A stretch of DNA of 64,000 nucleotides from Avena insularis (GCA_023614405.1 CM042693.1:160100731-160164730), one strand, 5' to 3'. Shown: positions 24,148-34,803, counted from the stretch's first letter. Numbers and translations: made by a program. Notes: generated by a model from the sequence alone, not told the origin.

Positions 24148-24720
24148 CAGAAAATGGATTTGGATTAATTATTCAAATTCAAGAAATTTTCATGTTGAAA
24201 GTTTAGTGAGATTCAAAATTATGCAGAAAATAATAGTTAATGCATTTTTAAATTGATAATGGCAAAATGGTTAATAATTTGACTATTTAAAACAATTATT
24301 TTATAAAACAGAAAATGGATTTGGATTAATTATTCAAATTTAAGAACTTTTCATTTTGAAAGTTTAGTGAGATTCAAAAATATGCAAAAAATAATAGTTA
24401 ATGCATTTTTAAATTGATAATGGCAAATGATTAATAATTTGACTATTTAAAATAATTATTTTATAAAACAAAAAATGGATTGTTATTAATTATTCAAATT
24501 CAAGAACTTTTCATGTTTAAAGTTTAGTGAGATTCAAAGTTATGCAAAAAATAATAGTTAGTGCATTTTTAAATTGATAATGGCAAAATGGTTAATAATT
24601 TGAATATTTAAAATAATTATTTTATACAACAGAAAATGGATTTGGATTAATTATTCAAATTCAAGCACTTTTCATGTTGAAAGTTTTCTCAAATTCATAA
24701 GTATGCAAACAAATATAATT
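24148..24720. repeat. AT-rich tandem repeat, about 161 bp unit, 3.5 copies
   Basis: Units start with CA(G)AAAATGGAT at 24148, 24309, 24469 and 24630. They share the TTATTCAAATT, TTAGTGAGATTCAAA and AATTGATAATGGCAAA blocks. No coding content. The array directly follows the 100 bp array. Confidence 0.85.
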
Positions 24721-24951
24721 TAAATGTTTTAAATGATATATTCGAAAATTTGAAAAAAAAAGCACAGCGCGCTGTGGTTTTGGCCCAGCGCGAGCAAATT
24801 TGGGCCTTTAGTCCCGGCCCAGGTTACCATCCGGGACTAAAGGGTCTGCCATTGAAAATGAACGCCCCCTCTAGTCACGGTGCGTGGCACCACCGGACTA
24901 ATGGGCGGTCTCTAGTCCCGGCTGGTGCCACGCACCAGGACTAGTGGGGGG

Positions 24952-24958
24952 TATAAAA
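24952..24958 (+). promoter_or_regulatory. TATA box of the CACTA element (putative)
   Basis: TATAAAA occurs right after the last subterminal hairpin and upstream of a GC-rich leader. This is where a CACTA gene promoter is expected. Support is by position only. Confidence 0.4.
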
Positions 24959-25268
24959 TGGGGCCTTCTCCCCCAGTGCGTTCCATGCACCGGGAGACTT
25001 GGAGGACAGAGACGACGAAGCGCCGCCAAGCTGCCCGCCGCCAATTCCGACGAACCCCGCGCCTGCGCCTCCCTCTCCACGCCCGCCGCTCCTCCCTCTC
25101 TACGTCGGCCTGTCGCCACCGCTGAGCCCGTCGAGCCCGCCGTGCCCTGCGCCAGTGCCCCTGCCGCCGTGCCCATGCCTGCCGCCAGCGCCACCGCCAC
25201 ACCTCTAGCACCGCGCACCGGCGCACCTCCGACGAAGCCCGCGTCCGTGCCTGCCGCCACCGTCAGCC

Positions 25269-25680
25269 GCCACCTCCGATGAGGGTTAGGATTAATTAGG
25301 ATTTTTAGGATTTTTTAGTTATATTAGTGTATATAGTTTAGTATATATAGTTTAGGATTATATTAGTGTATATAGTTTAGGATTATATTAGTGTATATAG
25401 TTTAGGATTAATTAGGATTTTTTTTACATTAGTATATATAGTTTAGGATTATATTTAGGATTAATTAGGATTTTAGGATTTTTTAGTTTAGGATTTATGA
25501 TATAGTGTTTATAATTTATGGTATAGTGTAGGATTTATGATATAGTGTTTAGGATTTTTTAGTGTAGGATTTTAGGATTTATGATATAGTGTAGGATTAT
25601 TTATGTAGTCTAGGACTATTTTTTTATATAGTGTAGGATAATTATTTTTAGGGTATGAGATATATTATAATATTGTAAGT
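25269..25680. repeat. Degenerate AT-rich tandem repeats
   Basis: Short blocks such as GTGTATATAGTTTAGGATTA and GGATTTATGATATAGTG recur with periods of roughly 30 bp. They lie in the presumed leader intron region of the CACTA element and have no coding content. Confidence 0.7.
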
Positions 25681-25740
25681 TTTTGATTGTAACATAATAG
25701 TGTTTTATAGTATTTTTATTGTAAGACTCTCTTTGTAACT

Positions 25741-25808
25741 GGAGTTAGGGTTAGGGTTAGGGTGTTGGTGCTCGGTGGTGACCGGAGTTAGGGTTAGGGT
25801 TAGGGTGT
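25741..25808 (+). repeat. Short telomere-like runs (GGTTAG)
   Basis: Two blocks of GGAGTTAGGGTTAGGGTTAGGGTGTTGG lie about 44 bp apart. The unit is TTAGGG-like rather than the plant TTTAGGG, so this is probably a local duplication and not a telomere relic. Confidence 0.5.
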
Positions 25809-27138
25809 TGGACCCTCTTTTATTGTAAGCCGTAGTCGCCCGCCTCTCCCGCGGCCACCATCACCGGCACCAATGTAACATCCCAAAACTATTGATAAAG
25901 GTTATCAAATTGTAATCACCAAAATTAGGGTTAACAAAAACTTTTGTTAATTAAAATCATATGAATGCATGTGCGTATGTGATGATTATATGAATGCATG
26001 AATGGACTTGTGTGATTGTTGTGAATAGCAAGGAATGGTTTAAATATGAAAACAACATCATCTAAATCAAATCCAAGCAGAAACAAATCAAGAGAAATTC
26101 AAAAACAAACAAAATGATCTAATGGTCATTTTTGCCAATCTTGCTCACTAGACCACTTTGAGTGTTTCTAGTCCAAGATTTCAAACAGAAACAATTCCAT
26201 TTCTTTTCACCCCTTGCTAGACCAAGTAAAAGTGAACCCAAGCCCACCTTTCAAACCCACAGAAACATTTGGCAACTTGATTCAAATGACAATTAAAAAT
26301 TGAATCTATATCATATGTGAAGATCACCATTTCTCAAAACCCCACCAAACCAGTGCACCTTGACCATTCCAAGCAACCAGAGACTACATAGTATGTGACT
26401 AGTACACCCACCAAGTTTCACTCAAAAATTCAAATTCAAATCTCTTGCGGCCATTTCATCAAACACCTTGTAAACACAAATCAAACAAAACATCAAACAC
26501 TATAGTGAGCAGTGTTTGTGCCTAATTTGTTCCCTCTCTAGCTCACAGCACACTCTCAGTGGATCATCTAGTTAATTTAACCATACCTAGCTCATTGTAA
26601 GTTTGACATTGTTATCAATGGTGACCATGCCCGAGCCCAAATGGCCATCCCATGGTCGACAGCAAGCTAGGAGCTTCCCTAGCCTCGCCAACCTTGTCTA
26701 GGACACGATCCACCATCCACCGCCACCCCTTGTCCAGTGGCCAAGCCCTGCCAGCCCTTGGACCACTCAGAACGAGCGCGCCTAGTCTCTCTACAAGCAT
26801 GTCGAGAGCGCGCCAGAGCGCTGTGCTCGACACGCGAGCACAGACCGCGCCCCGCCTTCGTCGCGTGCGTGTGTGATCACCACCGCCCCAGGAACCTCCC
26901 GGACATGCATGTTCATCGCCGCACGATCAGGAGAGCCCGTGCGCAATTAAATTTCCCGTCGGACCCGCCTAGAGCATCGCAGCGTTCCGACCAAATTGCA
27001 CCGCCCCTGCCTCGCCACCATGCCGTTGAGATTCGCCAGGAGGCAGCGCACCGTCCCCTAGCCCCAGCCATGCCGTTAGCTCATTGTGAAGACGACCACG
27101 ACGAGCTCCACCCGCACCCTTCGGTCCCCTCTTCGCAC

Positions 27139-27146
27139 TATAAATA
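27139..27146 (+). promoter_or_regulatory. TATA box in the Tekay 5' LTR
   Basis: TATAAATA in the context CTTCGCACTATAAATAGAGG is a good plant core promoter match. It lies at the end of a GC-rich U3-like region, about 1.27 kb into the LTR. The minus-strand Tekay LTR has a comparable TATAAAAG (complement of 46921-46928). The 3' LTR of this element lacks the segment. Confidence 0.65.
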
Positions 27147-27434
27147 GAGGCCTTCCCCGTTTGATTTCAGCACACCATCTCACTCCCCACCTCTCACTGA
27201 AATACGTGGTGATGACATGTGTCAACATGATCCCCTATTTTAGTTGGAGAATATTAAATCTTAAGTAGTTTTTCAATGAGTAGAAATTACTTTTCTAAAA
27301 TAAGATAATTGAAACTAGTGCTTTATTGCTTGTGATAATAGTGATGATGCTAGATCATCTAGTGTGAACCTTGGTGTGATGAGTAGAACTAGTTAAGTAT
27401 TGTTTGGTAATCGTGTACCTCGTATTTATTTATA

Positions 27435-27520
27435 GATGCTAGTACCGACCAAGGATACCAGGAGGAAGGAGGATACTACGAGGAAGAAGCAGAGGAGAAC
27501 TTCAACCACTGCTCTGCACA
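27435..27520 (+). other. Conserved Tyr/Glu-rich reading frame in the LTR, part A
   Basis: The frame after TTTATAG encodes DASTDQGYQEEGGYYEEEAE and then ENFNHCSAQ. The same frame is kept in the 3' LTR (36567-36653) and in the minus-strand Tekay LTR (45738-45820, with conservative changes such as QEEGGYY to EEEGDYY). It is preceded by an AG and could be an exon that joins part B about 1.15 kb downstream. No function is known to me. Confidence 0.45.
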
Positions 27521-28668
27521 AGGCAAGCTAACACTTGCAACTGTGAAAACTATATAACCTAGGCAATGAATTAGTTACACCACTTGATTATACCAAACCC
27601 AGTTTTACTTGCAAGCTTAGTTCTTTTATTTCTTTATCAAAGCTCCTTAGTTTGTGTTTACTTAATAATTGGTGGAGTTAAGAAATACTTTTGAAGGTAG
27701 CATAAAGAGCATAAAATTGGCCTAAGTTAGATAAATCTTGATCTCATCATGAGGAATGAGATTGAACTTAGATAAGTCACACTTGATTATCACCCCTCAC
27801 TAATGTTTATCCCTCAATTGTAGTTGCTAGTGGTAAGCATAAAACTTGATCACTTTAGATGGGATTACTTGGTGAAAATGGTTATGAAAACCTTGGAATG
27901 ATGAGTCATTCTAATGAAATGTTTTGACATGTGTTCTTGAACACCAAATGATTTTGATGATGAAAATGTTGAGTTATGAGCCTTAGCCCTTTTATAAAAC
28001 TAATGGTTGTCTGGATGCGATACCATTCCAATTTTACCGTACAACCACAATACCCGAAATTTGGGTAGGGCTTGACTGGAAGTTTATATACCTTAGTATG
28101 GGTTCCCTTGCGGCTAAGGTTTGAGCTGAGGCTACCTTGTGAAGAGTGTCCACCTATGTAGTTCCCAAGACGACAGATGGTCATGGTTGGGAGGCCAAAC
28201 TCATAGGAGAGGTGCCTATACTAGGGCGTGTAATTGAAAGGTTAGGATTGATTATCCTCATACTGAGTATGGTGAATTCAGGATTGTTCCTGTCGGATGT
28301 ATCGAATATTGTGGTGAAAGTGTACCACCTCTGTAGAGTGTCAAACTATTCGAATAGACGTGTCCGCGGTTATGGACAGTTGGAGTGGCCATACTGTTCC
28401 ATCGTCAGATGTTTTCAAAATGACTTGTGAAATGAATCGTTACTTGACTTGACCACAACAGGGTTGTGATATGAAAATTTGAGTTCCCACTTAGGTGTTA
28501 TAAAACTTTCAACTAGCTTTCTTTGCTTCTGAACTCAGTTAGAGATAAATCTGTCCTTTTGCAAAACAACCTAGAGCCTAGTATTTCCTACTCAAAACCA
28601 CTTCTCTTGTTAGTCTTAGTTTGCGAGTACTTAAAGAGTACGCATGGCTTTGTCCCTGGCTATTCCAG

Positions 28669-28728
28669 TGGCCAAACTATGAAGAGGACTATCAGGAGGA
28701 TGGGCCGCAGGAAGGTTACGACAACTAG
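28669..28728 (+). other. Conserved Tyr/Glu-rich reading frame in the LTR, part B
   Basis: The frame after TATTCCAG encodes WPNYEEDYQEDGPQEGYDN and a stop. Counterparts are WPYYEEDYQEDGPQKGYDN at 37801-37860 and WPDYEEDYQDDGQ, then a TAG, at 44509-44450 on the minus strand. Substitutions keep the acidic/aromatic pattern. With part A it may form one spliced leader peptide; this is inference. Confidence 0.45.
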
Positions 28729-28994
28729 GATCATCTCCCATCGTCAGCATTGCCTGTGACCATGAAGATGGAGCTTTGCCCATGCTACCGTTTATTATTA
28801 CGTTATTCCGCTTCTATGATTGTATTAAGACTGGATCCTGAGATCCTTTATTTGATGTAAGACCTTATGTATGGTTTGTAATGGATGATGTACTGTGATA
28901 TCTAATCTGTTATGTCTCACAAAAATGGTAATCCTGGGATTGCGATGTATGGCATAACAGGCATCTAGGATTAAAAATTCGGGTGTTGACAAGT

Positions 28995-29007
28995 TGGTAT
29001 CAGAGTC
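28995..29007 (+). other. Primer binding site of the plus-strand Tekay element
   Basis: TGGTATCAGAGTC lies 3 bp after the 5' LTR. It matches the complement of the initiator Met tRNA 3' end with one change near its end. Confidence 0.88.
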
Positions 29008-29213
29008 ATCTTGACCATAGGAGACCCTAGTTTAGAATGGACGTTTGAATCAAAAACTTAGTTTCAAAACCAAAGAAGTTTTATGAAAACCTATTCTCAT
29101 TCTTATCACTTAGATTCTTTCATGAAAATCCATGCTCCTCAGAAATTCTTGCAAACTTACATAAATGACACACTTGATCACTCTACTAACTTACTCATCC
29201 TACATTCTTATAG

Positions 29214-30002
29214 ATGGACGTGAAGTATAGCAAGTTCTATAAGTTGGGAAATGGAGGAGATCTCATCTTTGAGCGTGAGTTGGACCAGGTTTCGGATCTT
29301 CTGGAGTGCCCGCACCCCGAGTTCTTCGGAGCTCAGCTCAACGATCAGGAAGGAGAGGAACTGCAATGGCTGATTGTTGCAAGTCTCCGAGGAAAGATTG
29401 AAGCCCCCACCTCAGAGGGAATTCAGTCCACCTTAAGAGAGAAAAAATGGCTAGATGGACTTTCCAGGGCCATGCAGGAAGCTCTTGCCCGTCTGTGTGC
29501 GCAGAGTATCAATCAGATCAAGGGCACCCTCTTTGAGTTCTGCCCAAGGCGTGATGTTATGGGACAGCCACTGGAGGCACCATATCACCCTGAGCTGAAG
29601 AATCAAGTGGACCACCTCAGCTTCATGATGTATGACCGGCAGGAATTGTACAATGCCCGCGCTTATGCCAACCACAACTATGCCATCACTGTCCAGAAAG
29701 ACCAGACCATTGCCATGCTAGTGAAGGATCGCCAGTCTCGTCACCGTCAGATTGACAAGAAGGAGCACATCATTGCCCGTCTTCGTCACGGGATCATAGA
29801 GTTGGAGGAGACCATCCACGAGAGGGACATGCACCTTGAGGAGAGGGATAATGCAGGGGAGGATATCCGTGGAGACCCCTACTCTTACCTTAGTGATGAT
29901 GATGACTTTCTGCAGGATCAAGCCATGGACTTCTTCACCGATGAGGATGACTTCGCCTTCATTGATGATGAGGATGACGAGGACACCGATTCCAAGGAGT
30001 AG
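29214..30002 (+). CDS. Extra ORF upstream of gag (ORF0-like), Tekay element
   Basis: This is an intact 262-codon ORF between the primer site and gag, in the same direction. The protein has a folded-looking N-terminal half (LIFERELDQVSDLLECPHPE and LDGLSRAMQEALARLCAQS). A charged helical stretch with likely coiled coil follows (KEHIIARLRHGIIELEETIH, ERDMHLEERDNAGE). It ends in a strongly acidic tail (DDDDF, FIDDEDDEDTDSKE). I recognise no catalytic motif. A related but broken copy occurs at 43183-43970 on the minus strand. Extra ORFs before gag have been described in some grass gypsy elements; the role is unknown. ATG 29214 is the first in frame, shortly after an in-frame-free leader. Confidence 0.75.
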   Translation: MDVKYSKFYKLGNGGDLIFERELDQVSDLLECPHPEFFGAQLNDQEGEELQWLIVASLRGKIEAPTSEGIQSTLREKKWLDGLSRAMQEALARLCAQSINQIKGTLFEFCPRRDVMGQPLEAPYHPELKNQVDHLSFMMYDRQELYNARAYANHNYAITVQKDQTIAMLVKDRQSRHRQIDKKEHIIARLRHGIIELEETIHERDMHLEERDNAGEDIRGDPYSYLSDDDDFLQDQAMDFFTDEDDFAFIDDEDDEDTDSKE

Positions 30003-30121
30003 TATCACTTGAGCACTAGTGTTAGTGAGTTGTATCATGTCCCACTATATCGTAGTTTCATAGAATGGTTCTTAAAACCATCTGTTTTTCCTTGTTATGG
30101 TGTGTGTTTGTATCGTGTGCT

Positions 30122-30166
30122 ATGAATGAATGAATGAATGAATGAATGAATGAATGAATGAATGAA
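30122..30166 (+). repeat. Microsatellite (ATGA)n, about 11 copies
   Basis: A perfect tetranucleotide run of about 45 bp lies between the extra ORF and gag. It is absent from the equivalent position in the minus-strand Tekay element, where the CACTA boundary falls just before it. Confidence 0.95.
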
Positions 30167-30273
30167 AAAGAAAGTTGCTAGAAAAATCTGAGTCAAAATT
30201 TGAAAACTTTTCAATAACAAAACCCGAACCTTAGAAATTTCCCTCTTGTCTCATGATCTATCTCAATCTTCAG

Positions 30274-31360
30274 ATGCCTCGCGGAGGAAGCGCTTCATCC
30301 CCGGACCCAATGTTGCAGATCTTGCAAATATTAGTTTCTGACCGCGAAGATGAAAGAGCCGAACATCAAGCCAACTTAGCCACCCTTCAACACATAGCTC
30401 AGATGGCCTACAACAACCAAGGCCATGGAAATCAGGACAACCATGGATCAAAGCTCAAGAACTATCGGAACACTAATTCACCCGTCTTCACTAAATCTGA
30501 AGAGCCCCTAGATGCAGATGATTGGCTGCGAACCATGGAGAACAACTCAGAAGTGGTAGGAGTAGAGGCCAACGAGAAGGTACGGTTTGCCACCCACTAT
30601 CTGGCAGGAGATGCAACAGCATGGTGGAACAGCGTTCAGGCCATGACTGGAGGACAAATGATGACTTGGGATGAATTCAAAATCAAGTTTAGCAGAACCC
30701 ATGTGCCACCGGGTTTGATCAAGAGGATGAGAGATGAATTCAGAGAACTGAACCAAGGGAGGATGACAGCAGTTGAGTACCGTGACAAATTTTTGTCATT
30801 GTCTAGGTATGCACCGGATGAGATTGACACCGAAGCCAAGAAGGAGAGATTCTTGAATGGTCTGCATGATGAGATGTAGACAGTGTTAGTCAACATTCCA
30901 TTTGCTGACATTGAAGCCTTAGTGGATTCTGCCATTCGGATGGAAGGCAAGATCAACCAAGCTAATGAGAACCGCAAGCGTAGAATGATGCATCAACCAG
31001 GAACCCACCATACCCCAAAGTATCACCCCAACCCATCTCCAGGATTTGCCCCGAGAACCAATAGACCCCCGATGAACCATCCAACATATCCCAACCATGG
31101 AGGTGGAAACCCAAGGCCCGGAGGAAACCACAACAACAACCCCAGCAACCCCAGCAATTTCAATCGTGCACCGCCAAAGTTCAACAACAACAATGTCACC
31201 ACCAACACCAATACTGCCCCGAGAACTGGAAGCAATGTTGTGCCTGTTGCAGCAAAGGACAAGTCCCAAGTGACTTGTTATGAATGTGGAACCAAGGGTC
31301 ACTATTCCAATGAGTGCCCCAAGAATATTACATCAGCCCCCAATGTGAATGCCCCAGCTC
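30274..31360 (+). pseudogene. Gag of the plus-strand Tekay element
   Basis: The likely start is the ATG at 30274 (MPRGGSASSPDPM); an in-frame ATG at 30253 also exists. The capsid region includes DADDWLRTMENNSEVVG, ATHYLAGDATAWWNS, WDEFKIKFSRTHVPP and VEYRDKFLSLSRYAP, a typical retrotransposon gag pattern. An in-frame TAG at 30877-30879 (after NGLHDEM) interrupts it. The same frame continues with an Asn/Pro/Gly-rich linker and a CX2CX4HX4C zinc knuckle (CYECGTKGHYSNECP, 31276-31320). Gag forms the particle and binds RNA. Confidence 0.88.
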
Positions 31361-31980
31361 AGCAGCAGCGTCGTGTTCAACCTGGGAGAAGATTTGCCCC
31401 AGGGAATTCGCTCAACCGCAACGGTCGTCTGTTTCTCATGAATGCTAAAGAAGCCCAAGAAGCGCTAGATGTTGTGCTGGGTATGTTTTCTGTTAACTCA
31501 GTACTTGGAAGAGTGTTGTTTGATTCTAGAGCATCGCACTCGTTTGTTACCAAAGAATTTGCATGCACTAGTAAGATTCAACCAACCAAATTGAAGCATG
31601 TTATGATTGTTCAAATACCTGGTTCAACCACCACAGCTAGACAAATTTGCAAGGCCGTACCTATCCGAATCCATGGCATAGATTTTTAAGCTAATCTAAT
31701 AGTACTTGGAACTAAAGGTTTGGAAGTAGTACTAGGAATGGATTGGATGTCAAAACATAAAGGATTAATCGACTGTGCCAAGAAAGCCATAACCATGACC
31801 AGTACAGCCGGAATATCAGTAGAGCATGTATCTGAAACCTTGCCCCGTCAATTCAAGTGCAACAAGATTCTAGCCCAACCAACCATTGACCAAGTCAAAG
31901 TAGTCTGTGAATACCCCGATGTATTTCCAGATGTTTTGCCCGGTATGACCCCCAGATCGGGATATCGAGTTTATCATTGA
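31361..31980 (+). pseudogene. Aspartic protease region, Tekay element
   Basis: The active-site stretch reads VLFDSRASHSFVTKEF near 31516-31560. The family normally has Gly in the third position (D-S/T-G); here it is Arg, which should abolish activity. Downstream are a TAA at 31687 and the conserved LEVVLGMDWMSKHKG segment (about 31722-31762), the usual protease C-terminal motif. A one-base frameshift near 31945-31960 separates it from RT. Confidence 0.8.
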
Positions 31981-32023
31981 ACTAATCCCTGGAACCGGAC
32001 CCATAGCCCAGAGACCTTATAGT

Positions 32024-33145
32024 ATGAGCCCATCTGAATTAGTGGAGCTGAAGAAGCAATTGGATGCTATGGTGGAGATAGGATTGATCCAACCAAGTGC
32101 TTCGCCATGGAGATCACCTGTTTTATTTGTGGACAAGAAAGATGGAGGTAACCGTTTGTGTACGGATTATCAGAAGTTGAACGATGTCACCATCAAGAAC
32201 AAGTACCCTCTGCCGAAGATAGAAGACCTGTTTGACCAGTTGACAGGTGCCAAAGTGTTTTTTAAGATTGATCTTAGAACTGGTTATCATCAACTCAATA
32301 TTCGCGTAGAGGATATTCCGAAGACTGCCTTTACCACGAGATATGTATTGTATGAGTACACTGTCATGTCTTTTGGATTAACCAATGCCCCCGCTTATTT
32401 CATGAACCTCATGAATAAGATTTTTATGGACTTCTTGGATAAGTTTGTCCTTGTTTTCATCGATGACATACTGATCTATTCCAAATCAGAAGAAGAACAT
32501 GAGCTACACCTGAGGACCATCCTTGGAACCCTTAGGGAGCATCAGTTGTATGCCAAGTTTAGCAAATGTGAATTATGGTTACAGGAGGTAGGATTCCTTG
32601 GACATATTGTATCAGCCGGAGGAATTGCCATTTACCCCACGAAGGTGAAGGATGTTGAAGATTGGCAAGCCCCGACCACTCAAACCCAAGTTCGTGCATT
32701 TCTCGGATTAGTGGGATATTACCGCAAGTTCGTAGAACGGTTCTCGAGCATCGCCAGACCCATGACCCAATTGTTGAAGAAGGATAATAAGTTTGAATGG
32801 ACGGACAAATGTGAAGCGAGTTTTCAAGAACTCAAGAAGAGATTAATCTCAGCCCCAATCTTGATCTTGCCGGATATCACGAAGCCTTTTGATGTGTATT
32901 GTGATGCATCCAAGATCGGTCTCGGATGTGTGTTGATGCAAGAGGGCAAAGTCATATCTTATCTATCCCGACAACTGAAGCAACATGAGCAGAATTATCC
33001 TACCCCTGATCTTGAACTAGCATTTGTAGTTCTAGCCCTGAAGACATGGAGGCATTACCTTATGGGAAACCATTGTGAGATTTATTCGGATCACAAGAGT
33101 CTGAAGTATATTTTCACTCAAAAGGAGCTGAATATGAGGCAGTAA
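32024..33145 (+). pseudogene. Reverse transcriptase and RNase H, Tekay element
   Basis: A 373-codon frame covers RT, with [20 protein letters not shown], the catalytic [24 protein letters not shown], the FIDD box ([12 protein letters not shown]), and the thumb [12 protein letters not shown]. RNase H follows ([16 protein letters not shown], with [18 protein letters not shown]). The catalytic residues are present. The frame is broken at about 33143, where a stop and shift occur before the end of RNase H (HYHPGKANVVADALSR continues in another frame at 33183-33228). Confidence 0.93.
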
Positions 33146-33354
33146 GATGGATAGAGTTAATCAAGGACTATGATCTGGACATTCACTATCACCCCGGTAA
33201 AGCCAATGTGGTAGCAGATGCCCTTAGTAGATTGCCGTATCGATTGAACTCCATGATTCTGAAGGAGCAACCAAGTTTTCACAAGGAGATGGAAGATTTT
33301 AGAATGGAACTAGTTAGTGAAGGATTTTTGGCTAGCATAGAACTTTAACCCACT

Positions 33355-34228
33355 TTGATCAGTCAGATCAAGGAAGTGCAGGAAGGAAATGCTAGTATCG
33401 ATGAAATCAAACGTTGTATTGGTACAGGAAAAGTACCTGGATTCACCGAGGATGAAGAAGGAGTTTTGTGGTACAAAGGACGTATTTGTGTGCCAACAGA
33501 TTCAGAGTTGAAGCAAGCAATTTTGAAAGAAGCCCATGATACCATTTATTCTATCCACCCCGGAGGAACGAAGATGTATCAGGATTTAAAGGAGAAATTT
33601 TGGTGGCATAAGATGACGAGAGAAATCGGAAGCTATATAGCCAAGTGTGATATTTGTCAAAGAGTTAAGGTGGGACATCAGAGACCCGCAGGACTATTGC
33701 AACCATTGCAGAATTCGGAATGTAAATAGGATTCCGTAGGAATGGACTTTATCACCGGTTTGCCTACATCTAGTAGGGGAAATGACTCTATATGGGTCAT
33801 AGTTGATAGATTGTCCAAAGTAGCCCATTTCTTACCTGTCAAGACCACCTACCAGAGTTCGAAACTAGCAGAGTTGTACATTGCTAGGATCGTCAGTTTG
33901 CACGGAGTCCCCAAGAACATTGTGGAAGAAAGTCCAGGAAGGATTAGGAACCCGACTGGATTTCATCACAGCTTATCACCCTCGGACTGATGGACAAACG
34001 GAGCGAGTAAATCAAAAACTCGAAGATATGTTGAGAGCTTGTGTGCTAGAGTATGGATCTAAATGGGAAGATTGTCTGCCTTTCGCAGAATTTTCATACA
34101 ACAACAGTTATCAAGCTAGTTTGAAAATGGCCCCATTTGAATTCATGTATGGACGGAAGTGTCATACCCCTTTGACTTGGTCGGAAGTAGGAGAGAGTCA
34201 TATTTTCGGACTCGGCATCTTACGATAA
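33355..34228 (+). pseudogene. Integrase N-terminal and core, Tekay element
   Basis: The HHCC zinc region is at 33530-33660 (H in KEAHDTIYSIHPGG, C in KCDICQRVK). The core begins after a TAG at 33727, with GMDFITGLPT and VDRLSKVAHFLPV. At about 33915-33925 the frame jumps to the 33881-34228 frame. The short segment that in related integrases holds the second catalytic Asp cannot be found. It seems deleted between PKNIV and the WKKVQEGLGTRLD part. The Glu region (DGQTERVNQ) is present. The frame ends in a stop at 34226. Confidence 0.85.
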
Positions 34229-34765
34229 GCAGAAGAGAAAGTTCACAAGATCCGTGAGCACCTCAAGACCGCCCAATCTAGACAGAAGAGTTATGCCGAC
34301 AAAAGACGTCGAGACCTCGCTTTCAATATCGGAGATTTTCTGTATCTCAAAGTGTCACCTTTGAAGGGAATGCAACGTTTCCATCTCAAAGGAAAAATAG
34401 CCCCCGGATATATCGGACCCTTCAAGATTTTGAATCGTCGAGGAGAAGTATCGTATCAACTGGAACTTCCCGAGGAGATGTCAGCCATGCATAATGTTTT
34501 CCATATATCATTACTTCGCAAATGCCTAGAACTCCCGGAGAAGACTCAAGTATTCAAGAACATTGATTATAGAACCATAGAGATCAACAATGACCTGACA
34601 TATCCCGAAGTACCCATCTGTATTTTGGAGGAAGCTTTCAGAACCACCAGGACCTGGAGTATCAAGTTTCTCAAGATTCAGTGGAGCAACCACACTGAAG
34701 AGGAAGCTACCTGGGAGCGAGAAGATTACATCAAGACAGAGTTTCCCGATCTCTTAAAATCCTAG
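34229..34765 (+). pseudogene. Integrase C-terminal domain and chromodomain, Tekay element
   Basis: After the stop at 34226 the frame continues with SYADKRRRDLAFNIGD and the GPF motif (GYIGPFKILNRRGEVSYQL), typical of gypsy integrase C-termini. The final 50 residues (about 34610-34750) read as a chromodomain: CILEEAFRTTRTWSIKFLKI, then QWSNHTEEEATWEREDYI. Chromodomains direct integration of chromoviruses toward particular chromatin. A TAG stop at 34763 ends the polyprotein. Confidence 0.85.
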
Positions 34766-34803
34766 TTTTCTTTTTCTCAAATCTCGGGATGAGATTTTTT
34801 TTA

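Larger units (their letters stand above)
24760..25873 (+). mobile_element. CACTA transposon, left (5') piece
   Basis: Inverted repeats CCTTTAGTCCCGG/CCGGGACTAAAGG (24805-24817 and 24831-24843) and a bulged arm pair at 24912-24944 resemble the subterminal repeats at the other end (42940-43075). A TATA box and a GC-rich leader follow. At 25873 the plus-strand Tekay element begins. The sequence resumes at 38123 with the leader of the CACTA gene, so both pieces probably belong to one element. I could not find a CACTA terminus on this side, so the left end may be deleted or diverged. Confidence 0.55.
25874..28991 (+). repeat. 5' LTR of the plus-strand Tekay element (3,118 bp)
   Basis: It starts TGTAACATCCC and ends TGTTGACA. 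It contains a TATA-bearing GC-rich segment (about 26949-27197) that is absent from the 3' LTR. It lacks a 435 bp AT-rich segment present there (35892-36326). It also carries two short conserved frames (27435-27520 and 28669-28728). Confidence 0.92.

Noticed and set aside
24898..25282. Several overlapping GC-rich ORFs on both strands rich in Ala/Arg/Pro
   Set aside because: They overlap each other in different frames in a GC-rich leader downstream of a TATA box; composition alone explains the absence of stops.
26615..27147. ORFs in the GC-rich part of the Tekay 5' LTR (also 35545-35979 and 46661-47542)
   Set aside because: The frames are not kept between the three LTR copies and have no motif; unlike the Tyr/Glu-rich frames they look like chance ORFs in GC-rich U3 sequence.
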